From: Luteibacter yeojuensis
GTDB taxonomy: Bacteria > Pseudomonadota > Gammaproteobacteria > Xanthomonadales > Rhodanobacteraceae
Direction: 5' to 3'
NCBI RefSeq assembly: GCF_000964085.1
Contig: NZ_JZRB01000034.1
Span: 1-64,000, forward strand
Length of the DNA: 64,000 nucleotides
Shown: positions 9,291 to 17,579 of the stretch, piece by piece
Layout: every line of letters begins with the position of its first letter
Position numbering within the stretch: position 1 is the stretch's first letter
Position numbers and translations under genes: made by a program
Notes under the pieces: model-generated
The model's input: the letters and a program-made list of their open reading frames with translations, nothing else
The model's database searches: none
What the model was told of the DNA's origin: nothing

Positions 9291-10064
9291 TCAGATCATG
9301 TCCCTGCCCAGGACGGCTACGACGTGCCATCCGTTGGCGTCGTGGGTTACGCGCAAATCGTTGCCCACGCCGCCCATTCTCCCCGAGCCCATCGTCCATA
9401 CCCCATAGCTCACGTCGTAATCGCCGTCCTGGCGCCGCAGGGGCTGCCCGATATTCAAGCGGGTGGCGAATACGGTGCCCTTGACCTCTGGCATCGCGCT
9501 GATCGGAAGCAGCGTGATCGTGGCGGAACTCGCCCTTGCGAGGAAACCCTGCGATGGGTCGACGTCTTTGCCATCGGTATCCTTCAGCGAGAGGTACCAG
9601 GTCTCGGGGCGAGTGGCACCACCTTCCTGCGCGCGATGGATCAACATGAGGCGCAAATCGTCGATATCGGGCGCCGGGTTGAGACGGGCATCTTCCCTGC
9701 GGGCGAAGTCTGCCTTCGCGTCATCGATGGCCTGCTTCACGCTGCTCATGCCACCGCAGTAACCCTGGTCCGGATAGCGCGCACAGACATCGCCGGTGTT
9801 CTCGTCGATGGTGACGTCGAACCAGGGGCCTTTCAGCGGAATGACCGAAAACGACCAGTGCTGCGTCTTGCTGTCGTAGATGGCCGGCGTGGCATTGAAC
9901 TGCCCCTCGACATGCATCGCGTCGATCGCGCCCCATACCTGGGAGGGCACCCTTTCGGCTTTCAGCCAGGGCGGGGGATTTGCCATGGCTTGTGACGTGG
10001 CGAGTGCGGCGATGAGGCAGATTGCTGTGGTGCTGAGAGAACGGGGGCGCTTGCTATCGGACAT
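9291..10064 (-). CDS. secreted hypothetical protein, paralogue of the adjacent upstream gene
   Basis: A 257-residue protein with a signal peptide (TTAICLIAALATSQAMA). I do not recognise the family. It shares the start MxDSKRP, the DExTGDxCARYP segment near residues 90-105, a PDIDDL/PDVEGL motif and the TWYxSxxDxxGxxVD segment with its upstream neighbour. Two cysteines in the CARYPDQGYC stretch could form a disulphide. It lies 3 nt downstream of its paralogue, so the pair is an operon born by tandem duplication. A periplasmic role is inferred. Confidence 0.75.
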   Translation of the reverse strand: MSDSKRPRSLSTTAICLIAALATSQAMANPPPWLKAERVPSQVWGAIDAMHVEGQFNATPAIYDSKTQHWSFSVIPLKGPWFDVTIDENTGDVCARYPDQGYCGGMSSVKQAIDDAKADFARREDARLNPAPDIDDLRLMLIHRAQEGGATRPETWYLSLKDTDGKDVDPSQGFLARASSATITLLPISAMPEVKGTVFATRLNIGQPLRRQDGDYDVSYGVWTMGSGRMGGVGNDLRVTHDANGWHVVAVLGRDMI

Positions 10065-10067
10065 GGT

Positions 10068-10856
10068 CTACTCCACGGCGCTCGGTATGTAGGAGACGTA
10101 GTGCCAGCCGGTCTTGTCGTGCGACATGACAAGTGACGTATAGATCGCGCACGCGCCGCCGCAGTACGCCGTAAACGAGAGCGCGTACATCCCGTCCTCG
10201 CGCCGGTACGCATCGCCGATGCCGTAGATCAGATAGGTCATCATCGCGCTGGGTGGCGGCAGGTTCTTCGGCGCCTGCGTCATGCGCATGAGCTGGATAC
10301 GCGCCATGTGGGCCCGCGCCATGACGGCGATCGGCAGGTCGACGGCCCTGCCTTCTTTGTCATGGACACTCACGTACCAGGTCTGGGGACCCCGGATATC
10401 GCTGTGCGCTTCCATGGATTCGAGGGCGGCGACCCACAAGCCTTCGACATCGGGCGGCGGGTTACGCCGGGCGGCCTCTTGGGCGAGGCGCAGCCTTTCG
10501 GCCGAGGCGAGCTGATCCGCGGCGCTACCTGACGCAACGCACGCATCACGGCCGGGATAACGCGCGCAGATGTCCCCCGTCGTCTCGTCGATCGTGGTGA
10601 CGACGTGCTGACCCTCGGGATTCACCATGTCCACCGTCCATCGGCGGGTCGCCAGGTCGTACACCGGCGCGTCACCCTTCAGCTCGCCAATGCCGGGGAT
10701 GCCGTAAGCGACGCTGCCAGCTGCCCCGTAGGCATCCGGTGAGGCGAGCTTGGAATCGGGTGGGTCGGCTAAAGCTGGAGTAGCCGTGGCGGCGGCAAAG
10801 ATCGCCAACGCGGCCGCGACGGCAGAGACACGGAAGGGGCGCTTGCTGTCCGGCAT
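10068..10856 (-). CDS. secreted hypothetical protein, first of a tandem paralogous pair
   Basis: A 262-residue protein with a signal peptide (AAALAIFAAATATPALA). It shares DETTGDICARYPGRDAC, PPDVEGLWVAALE and QTWYVSVHDKEGRAVDLP with the following gene, and has the same length and order of motifs. No known domain is apparent. The start at 10856 has a GGAACC-type site upstream. Promoter signals should lie in 10857-11100, a region shared with the divergent tailocin activator. Confidence 0.75.
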   Translation of the reverse strand: MPDSKRPFRVSAVAAALAIFAAATATPALADPPDSKLASPDAYGAAGSVAYGIPGIGELKGDAPVYDLATRRWTVDMVNPEGQHVVTTIDETTGDICARYPGRDACVASGSAADQLASAERLRLAQEAARRNPPPDVEGLWVAALESMEAHSDIRGPQTWYVSVHDKEGRAVDLPIAVMARAHMARIQLMRMTQAPKNLPPPSAMMTYLIYGIGDAYRREDGMYALSFTAYCGGACAIYTSLVMSHDKTGWHYVSYIPSAVE

Positions 10857-11004
10857 GGCCTGGTTCCTTGGACCTTGTGCTTGGTCCGGTAGGGCATCCT
10901 AGCGCCCTTTTTCCTCAGAGGCTCGTGCCCCCGGTTTGGACTATCGATGAAAGCCGACGAACGGAAATACCCTACGGCCATGTCCGGCGAAGGACGACGC
11001 TAGC

Positions 11005-11020
11005 GTAGGGGAAACCCTAC
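11005..11020 (+). promoter_or_regulatory. GNRA-capped inverted repeat upstream of the Mor-type activator
   Basis: GTAGGG-GAAA-CCCTAC forms a perfect 6-bp hairpin, and a further CCCTAC sits at 10970-10975. The three half-sites lie 84-134 bp before the activator start and could be a repressor operator or an RNA hairpin. No T-run follows, so it is not an intrinsic terminator. Function is inferred only from position. Confidence 0.35.
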
Positions 11021-11103
11021 TCCCTTATCCGCTCACGGATGAGAAGATCGGCAACGCGCTGAGACAGCGCCGATATCCAAGGACAACGCCACGGAGGATA
11101 CGC

Positions 11104-11508
11104 ATGGTGCACGGAACGACCCCCGAAGCCGACGACACAATCTCACCCATCACACCCACCCGTAACAGCAAGGCCTGGCACGGCACCGTTGGCGACATGC
11201 ACGCCGCCATCACCGCGGTGCTTCGCGATAGCGGCTACGTCGGCGAACAATCGGCCCGACTCGCTAGCGACATCGCCATGAGCGTATGCACGGCCCTCGG
11301 CGGTCGCGTCGTATACCTCCCTCGCGGAGACAGCGTGCGACGCGCAACGCGTGACCTGCGCATCTTCTCAGACTGGAGCGAGCTCGGCCTCAACCCCATC
11401 GCCCTCGCAAAGAAGTATCGCCTCTCCATGCAGACGATCTACGACATCATCGGCAGGCAACGAAAGCACCATAGCGCCCTGAACGAAGGTGCCATCGAAT
11501 CGACCTGA
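11104..11508 (+). CDS. Mor-family transcriptional activator of the tail module
   Basis: A 134-residue member of the Mor/C activator family of Mu-like phages. The N-terminal dimerisation half (about 25-70) leads to the GGRVVYLPRGDSV strand. A C-terminal helix-turn-helix follows: NPIALAKKYRLSMQTIYDIIGRQR. In Mu, Mor and C switch on middle and late (tail) transcription. Here it is the only regulatory gene of the module and stands 123 bp before the first tail gene, so it is the likely master activator of tail gene expression. GGAGG lies at 11093-11097, with 6 nt to the ATG. Confidence 0.85.
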   Translation: MVHGTTPEADDTISPITPTRNSKAWHGTVGDMHAAITAVLRDSGYVGEQSARLASDIAMSVCTALGGRVVYLPRGDSVRRATRDLRIFSDWSELGLNPIALAKKYRLSMQTIYDIIGRQRKHHSALNEGAIEST

Positions 11509-11631
11509 CGAAGTGTCCATCAACCTTACATCGACACGAAACGCCCGAAAGATAGGCCGCACTCATCATTCGTCGTCACGGGCTGAGGACGTCGGCGACG
11601 GATCAACTTTCACGGACAGCGAGGCAACGCA

Positions 11632-12201
11632 ATGCTCAGGGAGCTAGAAGACTTACTGCTGGTTCGACTTGGCCTGCTCCGTGACATTGCGCCGCTCATT
11701 ACGATCCGAACGTACCGAGGCGAGCTCGATACCAAGGACGGTGTCGATGAATTCCTAAGGACGGGACACGCCGCCTTCCTCCACTGCCAGAGATCCGTCT
11801 TTCGGCAAGCCACCATGAACCGGATGCACATCGATGCGACGATGCGAGTAGTTCTAGGAGCCATCACTGCCGTGCCTCACCCCAGCAGCATGCCTCCACT
11901 ACCCCACCCCGGAACACCTGAGCTCCTGAAAGCATGCCTGAACGCGCTGACAGGGTATACGAACGAAGAAAACGGCCTCGTTCGCATGGTGCCAACCAAG
12001 TACACCGAACTGCTGAATGTCTCAGACAGCAGGTACGCGCGACACGCCGCCTCGCAGTCCTTCCGAACGACAATCACCTGGACAAGGCCCGCGAAGGAGG
12101 ATGGTCCCGTGAGTGCAATCGACCTTCACTACCTTCTCGGTGGCGGCAAAGGCCGAGAGGCTGCCCGAGACAAGGTGCAGACGTCGAACAAGCCGATCTA
12201 A
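11632..12201 (+). CDS. Mu gp37-like (DUF1834-type) tail-completion protein
   Basis: A 189-residue protein starting MLRELEDLLLVRLGLL, with the layout of Mu gp37/DUF1834 proteins that sit immediately before the sheath gene. Position supports the call: it is the first structural gene and the sheath follows. The C-terminal 40 residues are polar and rich in glycine and charge. In Mu the family is needed for tail completion or the neck. Keeping a neck-side gene while all head genes are gone is usual in tailocins, which cap the tail. Assignment rests on N-terminal similarity and synteny. Confidence 0.6.
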   Translation: MLRELEDLLLVRLGLLRDIAPLITIRTYRGELDTKDGVDEFLRTGHAAFLHCQRSVFRQATMNRMHIDATMRVVLGAITAVPHPSSMPPLPHPGTPELLKACLNALTGYTNEENGLVRMVPTKYTELLNVSDSRYARHAASQSFRTTITWTRPAKEDGPVSAIDLHYLLGGGKGREAARDKVQTSNKPI

Positions 12202-12261
12202 AGGTCGGAACCGCAACAACCCGTGTCGCCATCAACGCAAGACATCAAGGAAGACTTAATT

Positions 12262-13365
12262 TTGGATACCAGAATCATCCCCCAGAACACGCGCAAGCCG
12301 GGCGTCTACATGGGCTTCAATACCACCCTTGCCTTGAGCGGTCTCCCGGCAAACAGCCAGCGGATCTGCTTCATCACCCCGATCACCTCCAAGTCGCTGT
12401 CGGCAGCAAAGCCACTGGACCTCGTGAGGGTCTTCTCCGAGGCCGAGGCCCTTGACGCATTCGGTCCGGCCGCCGCGGAGATGGTGAGCCATGCGTTGCA
12501 AACCAGTCGATCGGCCAGTATCCATATCATCGGCGTCGCCACTGAGCCTGAGAAAACGCCCTCGATCGCCGCTGCACTCGAGGTGCTCCTCGGGGTCGAC
12601 ATGGAGATTGTGGTTTCATCATGGATGGACGAAGCCTCGCTGTCGGACCTCCGGAAGCACATCGACATCGCGACCGATGCAACCCACCAGCGATCCAGGA
12701 TTGGCGTTGCGGCATCCGTCAGCAGCCAATCTGCCGCATCGGCGACTGCCGCGAAACTCAATTCCGGAGCGATTACGCTTGCCTGCCTTCCTCGTGCCGG
12801 CAATGCCGCGATCGCGGTGGCGGCGGCCTACGCGGCGGCGTTGGCAGCCGAGGACGACCCTTCCCGGCCGATGAACACGGTAACACTCCCCTCCCTGGCT
12901 GCTCCCGCCGTCGCCTTTCGAATGAGCCGATCGGAACAAGAGGCCGCGCTTGCGAATGGTGTCACGCCGCTTGAGGTCGGCCCGGGAGAAACGGTCCAGA
13001 TCGTCAGGGCAATCTCCACGTATACCAAATCCCCGACCAATACGTCGGACACCTCGCTGCTCGATATCACCACGATCCGCTCGCTCTACTATGTTCGCGA
13101 GGCATGCCGAAGCCGCCTTCGCCTGCGCTTTCCTCGCGCCAAGCTGTCGTCCTCGACGGCTACCAAGGTGCGAAGTGAAATCCTCGATGTGCTGAGGAAG
13201 TGCGCCGACGACAAGGTCGCCATTCTGAAGAACGTTGATGCCCACGCGGAACACCTGATCGTCGAGAGCGCCAACGACGGAACCGGTCGCCTTCGGGCCA
13301 CGATCCCCGCGGATATCGTCGAAGGACTCCACGTCATCGACGCGACCATTGACCTTTATCTCTGA
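12262..13365 (+). CDS. contractile tail sheath protein (Mu gpL-like)
   Basis: A 367-residue sheath protein. The opening IIPQNTRKPGVYMGFNTTLALSGLPANSQR parallels the Mu gpL start (IPSDVRVP...FDNS.AVSGTP..QR). The C-terminal half has SLYYVREACRSRLRLRFPRAKLSS and the VIDATIDLYL end typical of sheath domains. I prefer the TTG start at 12262, with AGGAAG 8 nt upstream and agreement with the family N-terminus; an in-frame GTG at 12223 would add 13 residues. At 367 residues it is much shorter than Mu gpL (about 495), so an outer sheath domain may be missing. It is the outer, contracting cylinder of the particle. Confidence 0.85.
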   Translation: MDTRIIPQNTRKPGVYMGFNTTLALSGLPANSQRICFITPITSKSLSAAKPLDLVRVFSEAEALDAFGPAAAEMVSHALQTSRSASIHIIGVATEPEKTPSIAAALEVLLGVDMEIVVSSWMDEASLSDLRKHIDIATDATHQRSRIGVAASVSSQSAASATAAKLNSGAITLACLPRAGNAAIAVAAAYAAALAAEDDPSRPMNTVTLPSLAAPAVAFRMSRSEQEAALANGVTPLEVGPGETVQIVRAISTYTKSPTNTSDTSLLDITTIRSLYYVREACRSRLRLRFPRAKLSSSTATKVRSEILDVLRKCADDKVAILKNVDAHAEHLIVESANDGTGRLRATIPADIVEGLHVIDATIDLYL

Positions 13366-13375
13366 GGGAACAGCC

Positions 13376-13747
13376 ATGTCCGATGCCTACGTAGGCCTTA
13401 TCGTTCTCGAAATCGACGGCGTCGAGTACGACGTGAAACGCTTCGAGGAGACCGTCAACACCAATCGCAAGACGATCAAGACCATGAACCGAACGGGCCG
13501 CTCGCGAGGGCACGCCAAGGGTGTCGTCGACTACACGATCAGTTGTAGCGTGGCGATCCCCAAGCGCGGTGAGCCCAACTGGGTATCCATGGTCGATGCG
13601 AAGATCTCGCTCGAGCCACAGGATGGTGGCGGCAAACGAGAGACGTTCACGGGCGTTTTCTTGCAAACCATGGGCAGCAAGTACGACGTCGATGGCGAAG
13701 CGGTCCGCGACCTCACCCTGGGCGCGCTGGACCGGTACGAGGAATGA
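13376..13747 (+). CDS. tail tube protein (Mu gpM-like)
   Basis: A 123-residue tube protein. The LIVLEIDGVEYDVKRFEETVNTNRKTIKTMNRTGRSRG segment and the closing LTLGALDRYE fit gpM/FII-type tube subunits that build the inner cylinder inside the sheath. The start at 13376 (MSDAYVG) follows GAGGGA by 7 nt. The longer frame beginning at 13349 overlaps the sheath end and has no ribosome site. It directly follows the sheath gene and overlaps the chaperone gene by 4 nt (ATGA). Confidence 0.8.
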   Translation: MSDAYVGLIVLEIDGVEYDVKRFEETVNTNRKTIKTMNRTGRSRGHAKGVVDYTISCSVAIPKRGEPNWVSMVDAKISLEPQDGGGKRETFTGVFLQTMGSKYDVDGEAVRDLTLGALDRYEE

Positions 13748-14124
13748 ACATGGAAGCCACCAAGCTTGATATGGAAATCACGGGCCAGTTGGCCGTCGGC
13801 CTGCCCCACAACGGCATGCGGCATCGTGAGTTCGTGCTCCGCGCCGCGCTCGCGGGCGACACGATCGGCGCCCAGCTCGCCTACCCCGATGGCCCCTACT
13901 CCCTCATCGCCGTGGACCAGCTCCGCCGCCAGCTTGTCCGGGTCGGAACCATCCCCCTGGAGCAGATCACCACCGACTACCTCAGTCGCGAGCTCCTCGA
14001 CCTCGACTACAAGGTGATCCAGGCAGCCGAGAGGCGACTCGAAAAAAAGTTGATGCAGGCGAGCGCCGAATCGTCGACTGGCGACGCGTCGAACACGTCC
14101 TCGTCCGTCACGGCTACCGACTAG
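13744..14124 (+). CDS. tail assembly chaperone, zero-frame product (Mu gp41/G-like)
   Basis: A 126-residue acidic protein between tube and tape-measure genes, the fixed position of the chaperone pair in contractile and siphophage tails. It is similar in size and position to Mu gp41. Near the 3' end the codons GAA AAA AAG contain the slippery heptamer A_AAA_AAG at 14043-14049, and the -1 frame stays open to 14261. Normal termination yields 126 residues; a -1 shift would give 172. The chaperone pair coats the tape measure while the tube polymerises. It starts inside the tube stop (ATGA overlap). Confidence 0.8.
   Translation: MNMEATKLDMEITGQLAVGLPHNGMRHREFVLRAALAGDTIGAQLAYPDGPYSLIAVDQLRRQLVRVGTIPLEQITTDYLSRELLDLDYKVIQAAERRLEKKLMQASAESSTGDASNTSSSVTATD
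14043..14049 (+). other. -1 programmed ribosomal frameshift site (A_AAA_AAG)
   Basis: The heptamer is in the correct zero-frame phase (codons AAA 14044-14046 and AAG 14047-14049) and matches the E. coli dnaX slip site. A Shine-Dalgarno-like GAGAGG lies at 14029-14034, 8 nt upstream, as in dnaX. Downstream, CGTCG (14072-14076) can pair with CGACG (14082-14086) as a small hairpin. The slipped frame has no stop from 14046 to 14258. Confidence 0.8.
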
Positions 14125-14261
14125 ACGAGATCCGATCCATGACTCATCCGGAGCTTGTGGCGCGCCTCAAGCTCATGGAGCCCGCGGGGCCGTCGACCAA
14201 GTCGCGATCGCTGCATGTGAACCGGGACGTACGGCGTCGCCCGCTCAAGGGTCAGACATGA
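14046..14261 (+). CDS. tail assembly chaperone -1 frame extension (G-T/gpE' equivalent)
   Basis: The -1 frame runs open from the slip site to TGA 14259-14261 and adds 70 residues (VDAGERRIVDWRRVEHVL..., then MTHPELVARLKLMEP...) to the first 102 residues of the chaperone. An internal ATG at 14139 could alternatively start a 40-residue protein, but it has no ribosome site. The T-domain of such fusions binds the tape measure. It is easily missed by gene callers. Confidence 0.72.
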   Translation, partial: KVDAGERRIVDWRRVEHVLVRHGYRLDEIRSMTHPELVARLKLMEPAGPSTKSRSLHVNRDVRRRPLKGQT

Positions 14262-14311
14262 CTGTCTTACGAACCGGGAAACGCCTGAGAACACCGGCCA
14301 TCGAAAGCAAT

Positions 14312-14441
14312 CACTTTTGCCACTGTGAACAATGCACATATGGACTACACGAGTGTAGGGGCACGCTGACTTACAAAGACTGAAGAACGTGAAAGCATCT
14401 CGCGCCTCTCAAATCACAAGTCATCGGCTCGGAATGAAATT
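14312..14441 (+). repeat. leader repeat, copy 1 (cysteine-rich gene family)
   Basis: This block aligns without gaps to 24151-24280, with roughly 98 of 130 positions identical by hand. Both contain TTAC-N14-GTGAAAGCATCT followed by the start codon 45 nt after GTGAAA. The element precedes two paralogous genes, and a shorter version precedes the third, so it is probably their promoter/leader. Confidence 0.75.
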
Positions 14442-14919
14442 TCACCAACTATCGTTGAACTATGGCACGGCCAACATAACGAAGTCGTGCGTGAAGTCAG
14501 TTGCCTTTGTTGCAGTACTAACAATGACTTCAGAGACATGTGCGAAAGCCTCGGAAGAAGGACTCCATGACGCTGTCCATATAATTAGCGTCGCTCAAAC
14601 TGAAGAATTTCTCAAGGCTGTGGAGCGCATGTGGGAAGTCGGGAACAGATACTGTGAGGCATCGGGCAAGGTAAATCATCGAGACCTTAGTTATAGGGCC
14701 GCAGACATAGCTGGTTCAATCGCCGCAATGGGTGATGAATTGGGACGAAAAGCACCTTACCAGCGTTGCGCAGTTGCGGCCATGGACGTAGCCGTTCAAA
14801 TGCTTAATTGTGGGTCCCGGCGCAGCAAGCAGGCAACCATGAAGCTGCAAACGGCATGGAAAGCCGACAAAGAACGCTGCCTGGCCGAGATCCGTGCTTC
14901 CGATTCCACATCGAAGTAG
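14434..14919 (+). CDS. small secreted four-cysteine protein, paralogue 1
   Basis: A 161-residue protein of unknown family. A hydrophobic N-terminus (VKSVAFVAVLTMTSETCAKA) suggests export. The mature part shares with two other genes here the pattern W-x4-N/T-R/K-x-YC, PYQRCAVAAMDVAVQMLNC, RS and W-x-D-K-x-R-C-L-x-E-I: four conserved cysteines, probably two disulphides in the periplasm. The start at 14434 is chosen because it aligns with the ATG of the 24273 paralogue; an upstream GTG at 14389 is interrupted in that copy. It is AT-richer than the tail genes around it and sits between chaperone and tape measure, which are normally adjacent: a moron gene. Confidence 0.75.
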   Translation: MKFHQLSLNYGTANITKSCVKSVAFVAVLTMTSETCAKASEEGLHDAVHIISVAQTEEFLKAVERMWEVGNRYCEASGKVNHRDLSYRAADIAGSIAAMGDELGRKAPYQRCAVAAMDVAVQMLNCGSRRSKQATMKLQTAWKADKERCLAEIRASDSTSK

Positions 14920-15099
14920 ACCTGAAATCCGTCGGCTTGGCCTAGCGAGTTGAGTGCAAGCCATGCGATCGGCACGACCCTGCTTCTCTCATCCTTGGCA
15001 ATGTTCGCACGGAACACATCGTGCGAGGTCACACTGCCTTACATCTCTCGAAGCGTGTGAAATCATCCAACACGTCTCTCTACCGGTACACGCGACGGA

Positions 15100-15582
15100 A
15101 TGAGTTCTTCAAAGATATCGCCCAATCAAGATGCCAGATGGAAAATCAAGAGGATCGGTCCAACGGCCTCCCTCCTTCTCGCATCCACGATCATCTCGTT
15201 TTCAGCACGAGCGGAGCCACCTACTAGTGAGTATTCAAAACACTACCATCTAAACGATCATACCGATGCCAAACATGCACTGAGGACCATGAAGCGCATC
15301 TGGGAAGAAGGCACTAAATATTGCTATGCGGAGCATCGCTTGGATTATGGCGCGCTAAGAGACGAAGCTGTTCGATTGCGACGCTCACTACTGGCGATCG
15401 GCGATGACAAGGATTCGACAAGGCCCTATCGGGGGTGTGCAGCCGCAGCCCTCGCTGTCTCACTTCAAATGCATAACTGCGGAGCCAACCGAAGCGCCAC
15501 CTTCATGGTGCATATGGATGACACATGGAAGCATCACTCGGAGCTATGCAAGAAGGAAATCGACGAAAATGATGACATCTAG
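15100..15582 (+). CDS. small secreted four-cysteine protein, paralogue 2
   Basis: A 160-residue protein with a signal peptide (TASLLLASTIISFSARA, cleavage near residue 38). The mature part has the family pattern: RIWEEGTKYC, RPYRGCAAAALAVSLQMHNCGANRS and W-x5-ELCKKEI. Upstream, TTAC-N14-GTGAAATCATCC and CGGAATGA at the start codon repeat the leader of paralogue 1. It is more diverged than copies 1 and 3. Function is unknown; a periplasmic protein made with the tail particle, such as a protective or immunity factor, is one possibility. Confidence 0.72.
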   Translation: MSSSKISPNQDARWKIKRIGPTASLLLASTIISFSARAEPPTSEYSKHYHLNDHTDAKHALRTMKRIWEEGTKYCYAEHRLDYGALRDEAVRLRRSLLAIGDDKDSTRPYRGCAAAALAVSLQMHNCGANRSATFMVHMDDTWKHHSELCKKEIDENDDI

Positions 15583-15686
15583 CCAATAAGGAAGTTGCTT
15601 TCGTCAGCCTCTCTTAGGCGCCATCACATCTCACGTCGAACTTCAAACACTGACCATCGCATAAACGGATGCATTAAGGAACGAAC

Positions 15687-17579
15687 ATGATTGATGCGCA
15701 GGGAAGCGCTTCAGCGCAAGGCACGGGCGGGCTAAGGCGTCTCGTAGAGGACGAGCTTGATGCGTCGCGGCAGACCGCCGCCTTGAATACCGATGTCAGG
15801 CGCCTTATGGATTCTCTTCGCTCCGCAAAGAGGCGGTTTTCCGAGTTTGGCGATGCCGCTGTATCGGAGTTTGGGCGTGTTGGCGCCGCCATGGCTGGGC
15901 TGGGAAAGACCATTGCCACCATGGATCTCGGCCGCATCGCGACGCGCGAGCTTCACGCCAGTGCGTCGCTGGATCGAGAGTTGATACGCGCCGGAATGGC
16001 GCACAACATGTCCAGAGAAGAGAGATCGGCGACCAGGCAAGATCTGTGGGAAATTGCTCGAAGCAGCGGAAACAACGTCCACGAGACCGCCTCATCTTAC
16101 AGAGCGCTTTCCGACGCGGGATGGAGTCCCAAGGATGCCATCAGGGGTGCGATGGCTGCTGACTCCATCGCGACGATTACGGGAAATAGCGTCACGTCGT
16201 CGATTGATGGCCTGAAGGCTGCCAAGGTCGTCATGGACGCTTCCTGGGATCTTCCTGGAGACATCGCTTTTGTCGCGGAGAAGTTGGTTGTCGCCTCGAC
16301 CGCTATCGATGTATCAGTTAATGATCTAGCAGTATCGCTCAATAAGTTCGGTCCCAAGGTGATTGAACGGCTAGGCATCGACCGCACGCTATCGCTCGCT
16401 GCGGTAACGTACAGCTCCACCACGGATCCGCAGGTACGCGACTCGATGCTTCGTTCATCGGCAAGCCTGCTCAACAGTCAAGACGATCTCGTCGAAATTG
16501 CGCGATCGACCGGAGTGTCTTATCAAGAAAAAAGTGGTGCCCGACGAGATCCTCTTCGATTCTTGAATGAGGTATCCGCGTACCTCGGTAAACTCGAATC
16601 CAGGAAACAACGCGAGGAGGCGATCACTTCCATATCGTCGCGTATCGGCCCCGAAAGCAGGACATTCTTCGAGTTCGCGATGAAGAAGAACCGCGTTGAA
16701 GAGCTTTCGGCAACGGAGGCGAAGGTTCGCACGTCGTCCGCGCTTGCCAGCAGCTATCTCGCCCAAAATCAAGAATCGTCCAGCGCGGTTGCCGGTCGCG
16801 TTAGCAACACGGTAAGTGAGCTCGTTGACCGGGCCTCAGTGCCGATCAATAAGCTGTTAGCTACTGCTGGCAAGGAACTTCTCGAGATGAATCCATCTGG
16901 AGAGACCTCGCTTGGCGTTGGTCTCGCCGGGGCTGCGCTTGGCGGCATGGCGTCCCTCAAGGGCAACGCTGGCGGGAACGCCGTCGGGTCTCTTCTCGGA
17001 GTCAGTGGCATTGTCGCGAACGTCACGTTGGGCAAGGCACTGGAATCATCTCTCGGGATCACACCCGTCTTTGTCACCAACTGGCCTCAGTCCGCACGGT
17101 CCGGTGAAAGCCGCTCGCCTGGTGTAGTTATGATCCCGGGAGGTGGACTTAAACGCGGACCTAAAGGCCGTGGCCGGGGCCTGGACTTGGGATCTCTGCT
17201 TATGCAAGTGGTGATGCTCTTCTCTCGCGGCCGCTTCAGCCTTTTACCCATGCCGGTTGATGAGAATGGCGATGTTGTCGAGAGCCTCGACTTCTCGTGG
17301 CTTGGCCATAAGCAAGAGGTGCCCGGTGCGGCTGTCACTGGCAAGGACGCATCGCGTTTGGCCGCGTTGCCCACCCTTACCTCCCTATCGGAGGCGCCCT
17401 CCCCTGCGCCACTGGCCGATCCTGTGCCACTGGATGCGGTCGTGACAAAGCTTGACGCCATTCTTTCGAGCCTTGCCGCCTTCGTCGCACACCCGCTGCA
17501 AGTCACCGTCAACGCCGACATCCCTTGGCTCCACGCGGAGCTCGCAGACGCCGCCAGGCGAGAAGAGAGACGTAACTGA
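15687..17579 (+). CDS. phage tail tape measure protein
   Basis: A 630-residue tape measure. The N-terminal two thirds are helical and charged with the conserved core RQDLWEIARSSGNNVHETASSYRALSDAGW...AADSIATITG. A hydrophobic stretch lies at about residues 410-455 (GVGLAGAALGGMASLKG...), and a low-complexity Pro/Ala tail precedes the C-terminal helix. Tape measures set tail length at about 0.15 nm per residue, so a tail of roughly 90 nm is predicted. Its stop overlaps the gpN start at 17579, so it is coupled to baseplate genes. Confidence 0.85.
   Translation: MIDAQGSASAQGTGGLRRLVEDELDASRQTAALNTDVRRLMDSLRSAKRRFSEFGDAAVSEFGRVGAAMAGLGKTIATMDLGRIATRELHASASLDRELIRAGMAHNMSREERSATRQDLWEIARSSGNNVHETASSYRALSDAGWSPKDAIRGAMAADSIATITGNSVTSSIDGLKAAKVVMDASWDLPGDIAFVAEKLVVASTAIDVSVNDLAVSLNKFGPKVIERLGIDRTLSLAAVTYSSTTDPQVRDSMLRSSASLLNSQDDLVEIARSTGVSYQEKSGARRDPLRFLNEVSAYLGKLESRKQREEAITSISSRIGPESRTFFEFAMKKNRVEELSATEAKVRTSSALASSYLAQNQESSSAVAGRVSNTVSELVDRASVPINKLLATAGKELLEMNPSGETSLGVGLAGAALGGMASLKGNAGGNAVGSLLGVSGIVANVTLGKALESSLGITPVFVTNWPQSARSGESRSPGVVMIPGGGLKRGPKGRGRGLDLGSLLMQVVMLFSRGRFSLLPMPVDENGDVVESLDFSWLGHKQEVPGAAVTGKDASRLAALPTLTSLSEAPSPAPLADPVPLDAVVTKLDAILSSLAAFVAHPLQVTVNADIPWLHAELADAARREERRN

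Noticed and set aside
14389-14433. GTG start extending the first cysteine-rich gene by 15 codons
   Set aside because: The aligned leader of the paralogue at 24273 has a stop in this frame, so the stretch is non-coding.
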